Origin: Methanococcoides vulcani | GTDB lineage: Archaea; Halobacteriota; Methanosarcinia; Methanosarcinales; Methanosarcinaceae | NCBI RefSeq assembly: GCF_900111645.1 | Contig: NZ_FOHQ01000001.1 | Span: 62,001-126,000 of the forward strand | Reading direction: 5' to 3' | Length of the DNA stretch: 64,000 bases | Shown: piece by piece, positions 17,360 through 26,435 of the stretch | How the letters are laid out: each line of letters opens with the position of its first letter | Position numbering within the stretch: the first letter of the stretch is position 1 | Position numbers and translations under genes: made by a program | The notes under the pieces: generated by a model | Database searches by the model: none | Told to the model about the DNA's origin: nothing | The model's input: the letters and a program-made list of their open reading frames with translations, nothing else

Positions 17360-18625
17360 ATGAGTTTCAGAGATTTTATCGATCATTTAAGGGCAAGCGA
17401 CAGGCTTGTTGAGATCACTGATCCTGTTTCGAAGGTCTTCGAAGCACCAAGACTTGCAAAAAAGAGCAATGGTCCAATACTTTTCCATGACATTGACGGA
17501 CAGAAGGCCATCATGAACCTTCTTGGTTCCAGGGATGAGCTTGCTGATATGTTCGGTGTGCCAAAGGATGGTATTATCCGAAGGCTTTCTGAAGTTCGCC
17601 CGGATGGGGAAGTTAAGATCGTCGCCTCATCTCCGACACAGGAGGTCATAACTGAGGATGTCGATCTTTCAAAGCTGCCCCTTATGACACACTTTGAGAA
17701 GGATGGCGGACCTTACATCACTGCAGGTGTTGTGGTTTCTGAGTACGACGGGATGATGAATGCATCTATCCACAGGCTCATGATAGTAGGAAAGGACAAA
17801 CTGGCTGCACGCCTTGTTCCACCGCGTCATAGCTTCGTCCTGCACAAGAAGGCATCCGAGAACAACGAACCTTTGCCAGTGGCAATTGTCCTTGGTGCAG
17901 ACCCTGTCATCACTTTTGCTTCCACCACCCGTGTGCCTGCAGGAAAAGAGTTCGAATATGCAGCAGCCCTTCGCGGTGCTCCTGTGGAACTGTTCGAATG
18001 TGAGAACGGTGTCAAAGTGCCGCATGCAGAGATCATACTCGAAGGTTACATCGATCCTGTGGAAAGGGTGGATGAAGGTCCTTTCGTGGACATTACAGGA
18101 ACATACGACCTTGTGCGCAAGGAGCCGGTGATCCGTATCACAAAGGTAATGCACAGACATGACCCTATCTATCATGGCATACTGCCAGCAGGTCCGGAAC
18201 ATCTTCTCATGATGGGCGTGCCCTATGAGCCTAAGATATACAATGCTGTCTCCGAGGTAACTACTGTAAAGAACGTCGTGCTCACAGAAGGCGGTTGCTG
18301 CTACCTGCATGCTGTTGTCCAGATCGAAAAGCAGACCGAAGGTGATGCCAAGAATGCTATTATGGCGGCATTTGCAGCGCACACAAGTCTTAAGCATGTT
18401 GTAATTGTGGACGAGGACATTGACATCTTCGATATGCAGGATGTGGAATTTGCTATCGCAACACGTGTGAAGGGTGATTCTGATATGATGATCATCCCGA
18501 ACGTTCGCGGCAGTTCACTTGATCCCAGAGGCGCACCTGATGGCACTACTACCAAGGTAGGTATCGATGCCACGAAAGTGCTTGCAGAGAAAGAGAATTT
18601 TGAACGTGCGAAGATGCCAGAGTGA
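17360..18625 (+). CDS. UbiD-family decarboxylase, probable anhydromevalonate phosphate decarboxylase
   Basis: UbiD-type prenylated-FMN decarboxylase. From the ATG at 17360 (MSFRDFIDHLRASDRLVEI) it is 421 aa; the frame is open 39 codons earlier but that part overlaps the hairpin element. Family motifs: GPILFHDIDG, LPLMTHFEKDGGPYITAG, NASIHRLMIVGKDKLAARLVPPRH, CENGVKVPHAEIILEGYI and GPFVDITGTYD. The next two genes encode both subunits of phosphomevalonate dehydratase. In archaea with the modified mevalonate pathway these enzymes act in series to make isopentenyl phosphate, which makes this role much more likely than a ubiquinone-type one. Confidence 0.88.
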   Translation: MSFRDFIDHLRASDRLVEITDPVSKVFEAPRLAKKSNGPILFHDIDGQKAIMNLLGSRDELADMFGVPKDGIIRRLSEVRPDGEVKIVASSPTQEVITEDVDLSKLPLMTHFEKDGGPYITAGVVVSEYDGMMNASIHRLMIVGKDKLAARLVPPRHSFVLHKKASENNEPLPVAIVLGADPVITFASTTRVPAGKEFEYAAALRGAPVELFECENGVKVPHAEIILEGYIDPVERVDEGPFVDITGTYDLVRKEPVIRITKVMHRHDPIYHGILPAGPEHLLMMGVPYEPKIYNAVSEVTTVKNVVLTEGGCCYLHAVVQIEKQTEGDAKNAIMAAFAAHTSLKHVVIVDEDIDIFDMQDVEFAIATRVKGDSDMMIIPNVRGSSLDPRGAPDGTTTKVGIDATKVLAEKENFERAKMPE

Positions 18626-18643
18626 ATCTTAAGCGGATGTAAC

Positions 18644-19831
18644 ATGTATCTTACAAAAGAAGAAGAACGGACCTTGAATGGTGAGGACGGGGAAACCTTG
18701 CAGAAAGCAATGGAGATCCTTGTCGCACTTGGTGATATCTATGGTGCGGACAGTTTGATCCCTGTCAAGAGCGCACAGATAGCAGGAGTTTCCTATAAGA
18801 CCATAGGGGGTGCGGGACTTGAATGGATATCTGACCTTGATGGCAAGGTAAAAGTGCCTTCCATCCTGAATCCGGCGGGCATGGACATGCAGCGCTGGCG
18901 AGACATGGGCATTGAACCGGATTTCGCTGAGAAACAGGTGGAGGTCATCAAGGCATACGAAAGCCTTGGTATCCGTTCCATGTGCACATGCACACCATAT
19001 TATCTTGAAGGTTTTTCAGCCACCTATGGTGACCATCTGGCATGGAGTGAATCCTCTGCTGTATCCTATGCAAATTCAGTGATAGGCGCACGCACAAACC
19101 GTGAAGGCGGTCCGTCTGCACTTTCCGCAGCACTTGTGGGAAAGACAGCGAACTATGGTTATCATCTTGATGAGAATCGTGTGCCCACAGTTTCCGTGAC
19201 CGTTGAATGTGAACTAACAGGGTCTGATTACGGTGCACTGGGCTATCTTGCAGGAAAAGAAGTGGGTAACAGGGTCCCTATTTTCTACATGGCCTCCACT
19301 CCGTCATCTGACAACCTCAAAGCACTGGGTGCAGCAATGGCAGCATCCGGAGCAGTTGCATTGTATCATGTGGAGGACATAACACCTGAAGCACAAAAGG
19401 TCGGTTTTGCGAACCCCGAAGAAAGGATCGTGATCGAACGCAGCCAGATAGATGAGGTCTACGAAGAAGTCATCGGAGGTACCGATGATCTGGAGTGCGA
19501 TATTGCGGCAGTTGGCTGTCCGCACTGTTCAGCGGATGAGCTGGAGGACATTGCCCGGCTTCTGGAAGGAAAAGGAATTGAGAAGGAACTATGGGTATGT
19601 ACTTCAAGAGAAGTTGCCGAAAAGAACGCTGAACTTGTAAAACGAATAGAACAGAGTGGAGCAAAAGTGCTCTGTGACACATGTATGGTCGTGTCTCCTG
19701 CTACGGAAGGACATAATTGCATGATGGTGAACTCAGGAAAAGCGCTCGCATATGTTCCGGGAATGTGCAAGGTTGCCGCAAAGATCGGCAGTCTTGAAGA
19801 ATGTATCAACAAGGTAGGTGGTGACAATTAA
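18644..19831 (+). CDS. Phosphomevalonate dehydratase large subunit (aconitase X type)
   Basis: 395-aa aconitase X catalytic subunit (DUF521). In the archaeal mevalonate pathway it dehydrates 5-phosphomevalonate to trans-anhydromevalonate 5-phosphate with an Fe-S cluster. Seen: MYLTKEEERTLNGEDGE at the N terminus, CTCTPYYLEG, WSESSAVSYANSVIGARTNREGG, AAVGCPHCS and LCDTCMVVSP, which include the likely cluster cysteines. It follows the decarboxylase by 18 bases and overlaps the small subunit. Confidence 0.88.
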   Translation: MYLTKEEERTLNGEDGETLQKAMEILVALGDIYGADSLIPVKSAQIAGVSYKTIGGAGLEWISDLDGKVKVPSILNPAGMDMQRWRDMGIEPDFAEKQVEVIKAYESLGIRSMCTCTPYYLEGFSATYGDHLAWSESSAVSYANSVIGARTNREGGPSALSAALVGKTANYGYHLDENRVPTVSVTVECELTGSDYGALGYLAGKEVGNRVPIFYMASTPSSDNLKALGAAMAASGAVALYHVEDITPEAQKVGFANPEERIVIERSQIDEVYEEVIGGTDDLECDIAAVGCPHCSADELEDIARLLEGKGIEKELWVCTSREVAEKNAELVKRIEQSGAKVLCDTCMVVSPATEGHNCMMVNSGKALAYVPGMCKVAAKIGSLEECINKVGGDN

Positions 19832-20231
19832 GATCAAATGTCGTACTATCTCAAGGGGTGTCGCAGAAGGTGAGGTACTCCTATCAACTGACGCTCTCTC
19901 ATTTTTAGGTAATGTTGATCCAAAGACCGGAGTGGTGGTCGATCCTTCACATGCCATCTATGGTCAGTGTATCAAGGACAAGATCCTGGTGTTCCCTCAT
20001 GGGAAAGGCTCTACTGTCGGTTCCTATGTGATCTACCAACTGAAAAAGAACAATGTGGCGCCAGCAGGCATGATCAACATAGATTCCGAACCGATAGTAG
20101 CAGTTGGTGCTATCATATCAGATATTCCTCTTGTGGACAGGCTGGAAGAGGACCCATATAAGGTCCTTTCAGACGGTGATCATATCAGGGTCGACAGCAG
20201 CAATGGATACATTGACATCCCGGATAAGTGA
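19818..20231 (+). CDS. Phosphomevalonate dehydratase small subunit (aconitase X swivel domain)
   Basis: 137-aa swivelling domain (DUF126): KCRTISRGVAEGEVLLSTDALSFLG, VDPKTGVVVDPSHAIYGQCIKDKILVFPHGKGSTVGSYVIYQL. It starts at GTG 19818 or the next GTG 19821; AAGGTAGGTG provides the ribosome site, and the gene overlaps the end of the large subunit by 11-14 bases, which fits coupled translation of a 1:1 heterodimer. Confidence 0.88.
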   Translation: MVTIKIKCRTISRGVAEGEVLLSTDALSFLGNVDPKTGVVVDPSHAIYGQCIKDKILVFPHGKGSTVGSYVIYQLKKNNVAPAGMINIDSEPIVAVGAIISDIPLVDRLEEDPYKVLSDGDHIRVDSSNGYIDIPDK

Positions 20232-20249
20232 AATCATTAGTGTGGCATA

Positions 20250-21368
20250 ATGGAAAAAAACGACTCTCATCCGGGGCATCTGGACGATCAACAAATAGAA
20301 GCTTTGGTCATGGGCCTTTACGGGGATGTCCATCCCTTTTTTAAGGTATATGAAGTGGGATATGTTGATGGGGACATATACTTCTATGGCGTTCCAACCG
20401 CGGATAAGCGGATCATTAACAATAGCTTATGGGGCAAATTTGCAGCAAAAGGATATCGTCTTGCTCTGGTCTCCGAGCTTGGTGAGGATGTGCTGATCGC
20501 ATCTCCTATTCATGATGTTCCCGAACGCATCTGGATCAATGTGGTGCTGGCAATAGCTACTGTATTCACAACGATGTTCGCCGGTGCAGCAATGTTCGGG
20601 GTGGATATATTCAGCGAACCTTCCGGTTTCATAAAAGGTCTGCCTTTCACCCTGGCGATAATGTTCGTATTGGGTTCCCATGAGATGGGGCACTATATGG
20701 CTGCAAAGATGCATGGTATGCGAACTTCGCTTCCGTATTTCATTCCCTTTCCTACTTTTATCGGAACCATGGGCGCCGTTATAAAACACAGGGGTATCAT
20801 CCCTAACCGCAGGGCATTGTTCGATGTAGCAGTTGCAGGTCCGCTTGTGGGCATTGTGGCATCTGTGATCGTGACCTTCATAGGCCTTTCACTGCCGCCG
20901 GTGGAGTTTACTTCCGATCCCGGAACTATCATGATAGATATCCAGACACCGCTGCTGTTCGATTCGATAACTAAGATAATGGGCAGTACATCCGAAATGA
21001 TGCATCCGGTTGCATTTGCAGGATGGGTGGGCATGCTGGTAACGGTTCTTAACCTGTTACCATCAGGGCAGCTTGATGGCGGTCATATCATGCGTGCCAT
21101 GCTGGGTGAGCGTGCTAGGAAAGTATCCCTCATGATGCCGATGGTATTGGGCGCTCTTGCGTTGTATGTGATCTTTGTTCTCGAGCAAAATGGAGGCATC
21201 TGGTTGTTCTGGTCATTCTTCCTTTTACTCTTTGCTCTGGCCGGTCATCCAAAACCCTTAAATGATGAAATAATACTTGACAACAAAAGGATGGCACTTG
21301 GAATTCTCACTTTTATACTGGGGATCCTGTGTTTCACATTGGTGCCGTTAACTCTGGTTATGAATTGA
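20250..21368 (+). CDS. Site-2 protease-type membrane metalloprotease (M50)
   Basis: 372-aa polytopic protein with zinc motif HEMGH (in LGSHEMGHYMAAKMHGM, about residues 149-153) and the second metal-site motif LNLLPSGQLDGGH (about 267-279). A soluble N-terminal domain of about 90 residues precedes the membrane part, and four or more further helices follow. Members cut transmembrane substrates such as anti-sigma factors or signal-peptide remnants; the substrate here is unknown. It follows the mevalonate genes by 18 bases and may be transcribed with them. Confidence 0.9.
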   Translation: MEKNDSHPGHLDDQQIEALVMGLYGDVHPFFKVYEVGYVDGDIYFYGVPTADKRIINNSLWGKFAAKGYRLALVSELGEDVLIASPIHDVPERIWINVVLAIATVFTTMFAGAAMFGVDIFSEPSGFIKGLPFTLAIMFVLGSHEMGHYMAAKMHGMRTSLPYFIPFPTFIGTMGAVIKHRGIIPNRRALFDVAVAGPLVGIVASVIVTFIGLSLPPVEFTSDPGTIMIDIQTPLLFDSITKIMGSTSEMMHPVAFAGWVGMLVTVLNLLPSGQLDGGHIMRAMLGERARKVSLMMPMVLGALALYVIFVLEQNGGIWLFWSFFLLLFALAGHPKPLNDEIILDNKRMALGILTFILGILCFTLVPLTLVMN

Positions 21369-21378
21369 GGTGAGATGT

Positions 21379-22485
21379 ATGGATATTTGTTTTAGGTGGA
21401 TGCAGAAGAACACTTACAGCCTTGCATCACTTGTACCTCTTGTTCCCGGGAACATGGTTGTGAAGCAGTCTCATGATGGTATCATGATATACAGCTTTGC
21501 CACAAAACAGAAAGAAGACATCTTCGCAGAAGTCGACAATTCATCCACCGATTCCATTTACATTGCAGGAGGTCCCCATCCATCCGGTTCTGTGGAGGAT
21601 ACCCTTGAGCATTTCGATTATGTTGTTATCGGGGAAGGGGAGGAAACGCTTCCGGAACTTGTAAGGACACTTCTTAGCGGAAACAGTCCTTCTGATGTGA
21701 GGGGAATCGCATATCGAAGGAACGGTAATGTGGTGTATACTGAAAAACGTGAACCCGTGAATCTTGATGCTTATCCATGCTTTGATCCGGAAGGCATACG
21801 TGCTCCTATCGAGATCAGCAGGGGTTGCCCGTGGCGATGCAAATACTGCCAGACACCCCGGTTATTTGGCAATCGAATGAGGCACCGTAGCATTGATTCC
21901 ATATTGAGGTTCGCAAAACACTACAGCGACCTGCGTTTTACTTCATCGAATGCTTTTGCTTATGGGGGCGATGGTGTCCATCCACGTTTTGATAAGGTGG
22001 AGAAACTTCTGTCACAGCTACACTCAATGGAAGGTAAAAAGATATATTTCGGTACCTTTCCCTCAGAGATCCGCCCGGAATTCACAACTCATGAAGGTCT
22101 GGACCTGATCGACAGGTACTGCACCAACAGAACGATCAGCATGGGTGCACAATCCGGCAGTGACAGGATATTGAAAGAAATGCTCCGCGGCCATACTTCG
22201 GATGATGTCACGGTTGCAGTTGAACGCTGCTTTGAGCATCAAATAACCCCGATCGTGGATTTCATCTTTGGTTTTCCGGATGAGCGTGAAGAGGATCAGC
22301 AGAGTACACTTGAACAGATCAAATGGATATGTCGCAAAGGTGGAAAAGTAAGGGCACATTACCTGACCCCGCTACCATCCACTCCCTATGAGAACATCGT
22401 TCCGTCGGCGATCAGTGACCCGGTCCACAAGGTACTGGGAAGAATGGCAAGGGACGGCAAGCTCAACGGCAACTGGGATAAATAA
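21379..22485 (+). CDS. Radical SAM protein with B12-binding-like N-terminal domain
   Basis: About 368 aa from the ATG at 21379 (MDICFRWMQKNTYSLA), preceded by GAGGTGAG; a GTG at 21370 is in frame. The N-terminal 130 residues look like a truncated cobalamin-binding-type domain (YIAGGPHPSGSVEDTL, YVVIGEGEETLPELV) and are followed by the radical SAM motif CPWRCKYC (in EISRGCPWRCKYCQTP) and SMGAQSGSDRILKEMLRGHT. It resembles the archaeal B12-binding/radical SAM family of unknown function, possibly a methyltransferase or methylthiotransferase. Confidence 0.85.
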   Translation: MDICFRWMQKNTYSLASLVPLVPGNMVVKQSHDGIMIYSFATKQKEDIFAEVDNSSTDSIYIAGGPHPSGSVEDTLEHFDYVVIGEGEETLPELVRTLLSGNSPSDVRGIAYRRNGNVVYTEKREPVNLDAYPCFDPEGIRAPIEISRGCPWRCKYCQTPRLFGNRMRHRSIDSILRFAKHYSDLRFTSSNAFAYGGDGVHPRFDKVEKLLSQLHSMEGKKIYFGTFPSEIRPEFTTHEGLDLIDRYCTNRTISMGAQSGSDRILKEMLRGHTSDDVTVAVERCFEHQITPIVDFIFGFPDEREEDQQSTLEQIKWICRKGGKVRAHYLTPLPSTPYENIVPSAISDPVHKVLGRMARDGKLNGNWDK

Positions 22486-22491
22486 AAATAT

Positions 22492-23193
22492 TCAGTCATC
22501 AACGGATATTCGTGAAAGTTCGAGTTCGTCCTTGTAATATACGTAAACTTCGATCTCTTCGCCTCTGCCAAAAGCACGCATCTTCCTGTCATAGGTGGAT
22601 TTGACATGGCGAAGCCCGTTCTTTTTGAAGTGATCCCTGACCTTCCGGAAGAACCTGATCTGCTGACGAAGGTATGCTTCCTCATAAGCCTTTGTGTCGG
22701 CGGCTATCTTTTCAGCTTCATCTTCCGATATTTCGGAGTGGTAACACCCGTGCTCATTAAGTCCGGATATCTGTCTCCAGTCAAGGTTTCCTTCCTCATC
22801 CGTTTCCCTGTGGAGCATGTAAGGATAAAGCCGGCATATAGTGAGCCTTCTGTCATACATGGTACATCTTTTGCCCTCAAGCATGACACAACTTCCATCT
22901 TCCTTTGTTCTCAGTGCATATCCTGAAACATAGAATCGCCCGTTCTGGTCGCAGAACTCGTAATAAGGTGCAGGTTTGATAAGGCCTAGGTCAATACTTT
23001 TAATGAACTCTGTATCCTTGTCGAGCAGGAACACATGGTCGTTGAACTCTTTAGTACAGCACCTTGCACAGAGGTCACATTCGAACCCTACTTCCTTGAT
23101 GATATCGATCAGCTTCTCATCAGGGTATGCAAGCATTGCCTCAAGTTCCTTCTTTGTATCCTTGATCTGTTCGTCTATAGAATTAACTTCCAT
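22492..23193 (-). CDS. YkgJ-family cysteine-cluster protein
   Basis: About 233 aa. The cysteines occur in the YkgJ pattern: FECDLCARCCTKEF (about residues 34-47), GSCVMLEGKRCTMYDRRLTICRLYPYML (about 93-120) and a later C (HGCYHSE), which should bind a metal or Fe-S cluster. The N terminus is a charged helix. Start at ATG 23193. It converges with the radical SAM gene, only six bases between stops. Role unknown. The 164 bases between it and uvrC show no gene. Confidence 0.8.
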   Translation of the reverse strand: MEVNSIDEQIKDTKKELEAMLAYPDEKLIDIIKEVGFECDLCARCCTKEFNDHVFLLDKDTEFIKSIDLGLIKPAPYYEFCDQNGRFYVSGYALRTKEDGSCVMLEGKRCTMYDRRLTICRLYPYMLHRETDEEGNLDWRQISGLNEHGCYHSEISEDEAEKIAADTKAYEEAYLRQQIRFFRKVRDHFKKNGLRHVKSTYDRKMRAFGRGEEIEVYVYYKDELELSRISVDD

Positions 23194-23357
23194 CACCTTT
23201 TGCTGTTCTGTATGTAATATCCAGTTTCGACATTAAGATACTTCGGTAATAAAATACTATCTCAGTTTCAAAGCCTGAGTTCAGTGTGTCTCTTTTTCAT
23301 CTGTCCGGGAATAACGCCTGAGGCTGTATTAGTATCGAGTTTGGATATTTTCCATGT

Positions 23358-25163
23358 TCAATCCCGCTTGCTCTTGAAATGGTCTGCGATCTTCTCAGCA
23401 AGCCCTTTGCTGATACCTTCCACTTCCGCAAGCTCCTCTACAGAAGCACGTCTTATCTTCTCAATAGACCCAAAATGGTTCAGCAGGGCTTTCTTCCTGG
23501 ATGAACCGATGCCGGGTATTGAATCCAGTTCGGAATGGGACAACCTTGCAGTACGTCTTCTTCGATGTGAAGAAACTGCAAAGCGATGTGATTCATCCCT
23601 CACCTGCATGAGCATCCTGAGCGCATCAGATGTATGTGGAAGTATGACAACCTCATCCTCCCTTTCCTTCGGGACGATGATGTGCTCGAACCGTTTCGCC
23701 AGTCCAACCAGTGGGATATCAAGTCCCAGTTCCCTGAGCGATCCCATTGCTGCACCAACCTGCCCCGGTCCACCGTCGATGAGGATCAGGTCAGGTAGTT
23801 TGTTATCCTCATTTTTCTGTTTTTTGTACCGGCGCTTGACCACTTCTGCCATCATGGCAAAGTCATCGATACCCTTTACGGTCTTAATGTTGAAATGCCT
23901 GTACTTGTTCTTTGCAGGCATGCCGTTGTTAAATACCACGAGTGATCCTACCGCATCAGTTCCTGAGATGTTGGATATGTCAAAACCCTCGATGTGTACA
24001 GGAAGGGTCGACAGTGAAAGTTCATCACGAAGCTGTACCAGTGCCTGCAGGGCATTCTCCCGGTCACTTCTCTTGATGTGGGATTGTTCCATTGTCATGA
24101 CCGCATTCCTTGCAGCCATGTCAAGCAGTTTTTTCTTGTCTCCTCTTGCAGGCACCTGTACATGGACGCTTCTGGATGCTTTTTCGGATAGCCATTTTGT
24201 GATAAGTTCCTTCTCAGGTATGGGATACTGCACAAGGATCTCCGGAGGTACCGGTGCATCCTGGTAATATTGCTTGATGAACTCCGCGACGATCCTGGGG
24301 ATGTCTCCCGCTGCATCTCCCCATGAAAGTGAGAAGTCGGCCTTACCTACCATGTTCCCGTCACGGATATAGAAGATCTGCACGAAAATATTATCCTCAT
24401 CGGCTGCCGTAGCTATCAGGTCACTGTCATTGTTGCCGGCGGTGGCGGTCTGCTGCTCGGACAGGCTTTTGAGAGCTTCTATCTGATCACGCACCGCAGC
24501 AGCAGCTTCGAACTCCTGTGCTTTTGCATGCTCCTGCATCTTTTGCTGGAGGGAATTAAGAATGCTCGAGGTGTCTCCTTTGAAGAACTTCACTGCCTCC
24601 ATAACGTTCCTGCGATATTCTTCTTCGGAAATGGATCCATTGCAGGGCGCATAGCAGCGATCGATGTGATAATTAAGACACGGCCGCGTTCTCTTTCCGT
24701 CTACCTTCCGGTTACACCTCTTGATCCTGAATACCTGCGATATCATGTCAAGTGTACGGCGTACAGGCTTAACGTTGGTATAGGGCCCGAAATAAAGTGC
24801 TCCGTCCATGAGCCTCTTGCGTGTTATGAATATCCTCGGGAATTTCTTGTTGATCGTGACCTTTACGTAAGGATACCGTTTGTCATCCTTCAGGTCGATG
24901 TTGTAATGGGGACGGTTCTTCTTTACAAGATTGGCCTCTAGTATCAGTGCCTCAACTTCGGAATCGGTGACAATGTAATCGATGTCCTCGATCTTCCTGA
25001 CCATTGCCCTGGTCTTTGATGAATGGTTCTTTCCGGACTGGAAGTACTGGCTGACCCTTTTCTTCAGGGATTTTGCCTTTCCTATGTAGATTATGTTGTC
25101 GGAGCCATCCTTCATCAGGTAGACGCCCGGCAGGTTAGGTATGCTGGATATGTCCGGTTTCAT
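23358..25163 (-). CDS. uvrC: UvrABC excinuclease subunit C
   Basis: 601-aa nucleotide-excision-repair nuclease that makes both incisions around a UvrAB-marked lesion. Domains in order: GIY-YIG nuclease (LPGVYLMKDGSDNIIYIGKA, about residues 10-95), cysteine region (NRKVDGKRTRPCLNYHIDRCYAPC), UVR motif (near 200-235), RNase H-like nuclease (EGFDISNISGTDAVGSLVVF, DLILIDGGPGQVGAA) and C-terminal helix-hairpin-helix (LDSIPGIGSSRKKALLNHFG, LAEVEGISKGLAEKI). A bacterial-type gene found in Methanosarcinales. Confidence 0.97.
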   Translation of the reverse strand: MKPDISSIPNLPGVYLMKDGSDNIIYIGKAKSLKKRVSQYFQSGKNHSSKTRAMVRKIEDIDYIVTDSEVEALILEANLVKKNRPHYNIDLKDDKRYPYVKVTINKKFPRIFITRKRLMDGALYFGPYTNVKPVRRTLDMISQVFRIKRCNRKVDGKRTRPCLNYHIDRCYAPCNGSISEEEYRRNVMEAVKFFKGDTSSILNSLQQKMQEHAKAQEFEAAAAVRDQIEALKSLSEQQTATAGNNDSDLIATAADEDNIFVQIFYIRDGNMVGKADFSLSWGDAAGDIPRIVAEFIKQYYQDAPVPPEILVQYPIPEKELITKWLSEKASRSVHVQVPARGDKKKLLDMAARNAVMTMEQSHIKRSDRENALQALVQLRDELSLSTLPVHIEGFDISNISGTDAVGSLVVFNNGMPAKNKYRHFNIKTVKGIDDFAMMAEVVKRRYKKQKNEDNKLPDLILIDGGPGQVGAAMGSLRELGLDIPLVGLAKRFEHIIVPKEREDEVVILPHTSDALRMLMQVRDESHRFAVSSHRRRRTARLSHSELDSIPGIGSSRKKALLNHFGSIEKIRRASVEELAEVEGISKGLAEKIADHFKSKRD

Positions 25164-25212
25164 TATATTTTGTCATCCTCTGTATGTTGCAGGAAAAGAA
25201 CGACGCTTTGTC

Positions 25213-25974
25213 TCATTTTCCGAGGGTTTTCTGGAATGTCCTTTCGATGAACTGTGGGTATGTTTGCATGATAATTGTCTTCAGGTTGACAATATCTTCC
25301 CGGTTGTATTCAAGAAGAAGGTCCAGTGCTTCCTCACTTCCGCGCTCGTATTCATGCCAGAGCCTGACCGCATCGAATCCGGTAATGTCGACCGTTTCAT
25401 CAGTTCGCTGTATCCCCAGCTTTTTCTCGATGGCCTTAAGTCCTCCTGTGAGCCCAATGCGGCGCAGCGGATACATAAGGTCCACGTGGAGCTGGTTGAA
25501 ATTTATCTCAGGGAATTCGTGCTTGATGAACGGCAGGTCGAAACGTGCCCCATTGAAGGAGGCCAGAAGCTCGTATTTTTCCAGTTCTTCGACGATGTCA
25601 TCAAGGTCAATGCCTTTTACATACGTTTTAGCATCCTTCCCGTCGTAGATCCCGACCACGGTAATGTAAGAACTGTTGGCAGACAGGCCGGTCGTCTCAA
25701 TATCAACATAAGCGACAGAATCCGAGAAATGCTCAAAAGCTCTCCAGTGTTCTGCACCCGGGAGACAGTTCGCGAAGTATTCGAAGTCCCTCATCTCAAG
25801 GTGCTCTTTCGATTCACTGATCCCCTTTTCGATCCTCTCTTTTCTCGTTTCCGGTATTGAAATGCAGTCCTGATGTTCCAGGTATTCGTCCCACTGGCAG
25901 TGTCCGCTCTCCCATATTCGTTTTTCAATTGTTTTCCCTATGCCGGGAATATGTATGTAGGTGCTTGTAAGCAT
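25213..25974 (-). CDS. RNase H-like 3'-5' exonuclease domain protein (YprB type)
   Basis: 253 aa. An N-terminal helical part (STYIHIPGIGKTIEKRIWESG) resembles a helix-hairpin-helix, then comes an RNase H-fold nuclease with acidic motifs VAYVDIETTGLS (DxE, about residues 83-94), LASFNGARFDLPFI (D) and the late YNREDIVNLKTI (D). These fit a DEDD exonuclease, acting on DNA or RNA. It sits 49 bases upstream of uvrC in the same direction, which suggests, weakly, a link to repair. Confidence 0.82.
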   Translation of the reverse strand: MLTSTYIHIPGIGKTIEKRIWESGHCQWDEYLEHQDCISIPETRKERIEKGISESKEHLEMRDFEYFANCLPGAEHWRAFEHFSDSVAYVDIETTGLSANSSYITVVGIYDGKDAKTYVKGIDLDDIVEELEKYELLASFNGARFDLPFIKHEFPEINFNQLHVDLMYPLRRIGLTGGLKAIEKKLGIQRTDETVDITGFDAVRLWHEYERGSEEALDLLLEYNREDIVNLKTIIMQTYPQFIERTFQKTLGK

Positions 25975-26090
25975 GTTCTTTTGCCCCTTCGAACCTTTCA
26001 GCTATACTTCTATTTAATTATGGTGCGTTGGATGATGCGTTGTTAATATAAGGCATTTAGAAGGATTTAAGGCGTAAGAGTACGCATTTT

Positions 26091-26123
26091 ATATATATCA
26101 TCAACATGTAAATCATATTTACA
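26091..26123 (+). promoter_or_regulatory. TATA box and 17-bp palindrome upstream of the PRC-barrel gene
   Basis: TTATATATATC (about 26090-26100) is a strong TATA box. Just downstream TGTAAAT (26107-26113) and ATTTACA (26117-26123) form a perfect 7-bp inverted repeat around CAT. Its position over the expected transcription start is typical of a repressor site. The start codon is at 26155. Confidence 0.5.
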
Positions 26124-26154
26124 ATTTTAATAGATCAAAACAACAGGGGCTATC

Positions 26155-26427
26155 ATGCGCGCAGATATAACATCACTGTTTGGATTAAATGTGTATACGA
26201 ATCAGGGTACGTATGTGGGAAAAGTGAACGATCTCGTTTTTGATGTGGATGAGAGGGTCGTTTCCGGCCTTGCTCTTTCAGACATCAACCGTGACATCTT
26301 CGATGTTGCAACAAGAGGGGTCATCCTTCCATACCGCTGGGTGGTAACCACAGGGGATATTGTCCTCATACGTGATATCGTTAAAAGGTTCAAGAAACCT
26401 GCAAAAGAGGAAGAAAAAGAAGACTGA
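26155..26427 (+). CDS. PRC-barrel domain protein
   Basis: 90 aa, a single PRC-barrel beta domain: SLFGLNVYTNQGTYVGKVNDLVFDVDERVVSGLAL followed by RGVILPYRWVVTTGDIVLI and a lysine/glutamate-rich tail. Small PRC-barrel proteins are common in archaea and are thought to act as adaptors in RNA or membrane processes. Nine bases before thg1, so probably co-transcribed. Confidence 0.88.
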   Translation: MRADITSLFGLNVYTNQGTYVGKVNDLVFDVDERVVSGLALSDINRDIFDVATRGVILPYRWVVTTGDIVLIRDIVKRFKKPAKEEEKED

Positions 26428-26435
26428 TCCTTCTC

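Noticed and set aside
17121-17360. Reverse-strand 79-codon frame over the second hairpin element
   Set aside because: It covers the promoter and stem of the putative RNA, has no recognisable protein pattern and no counterpart at copy 1.
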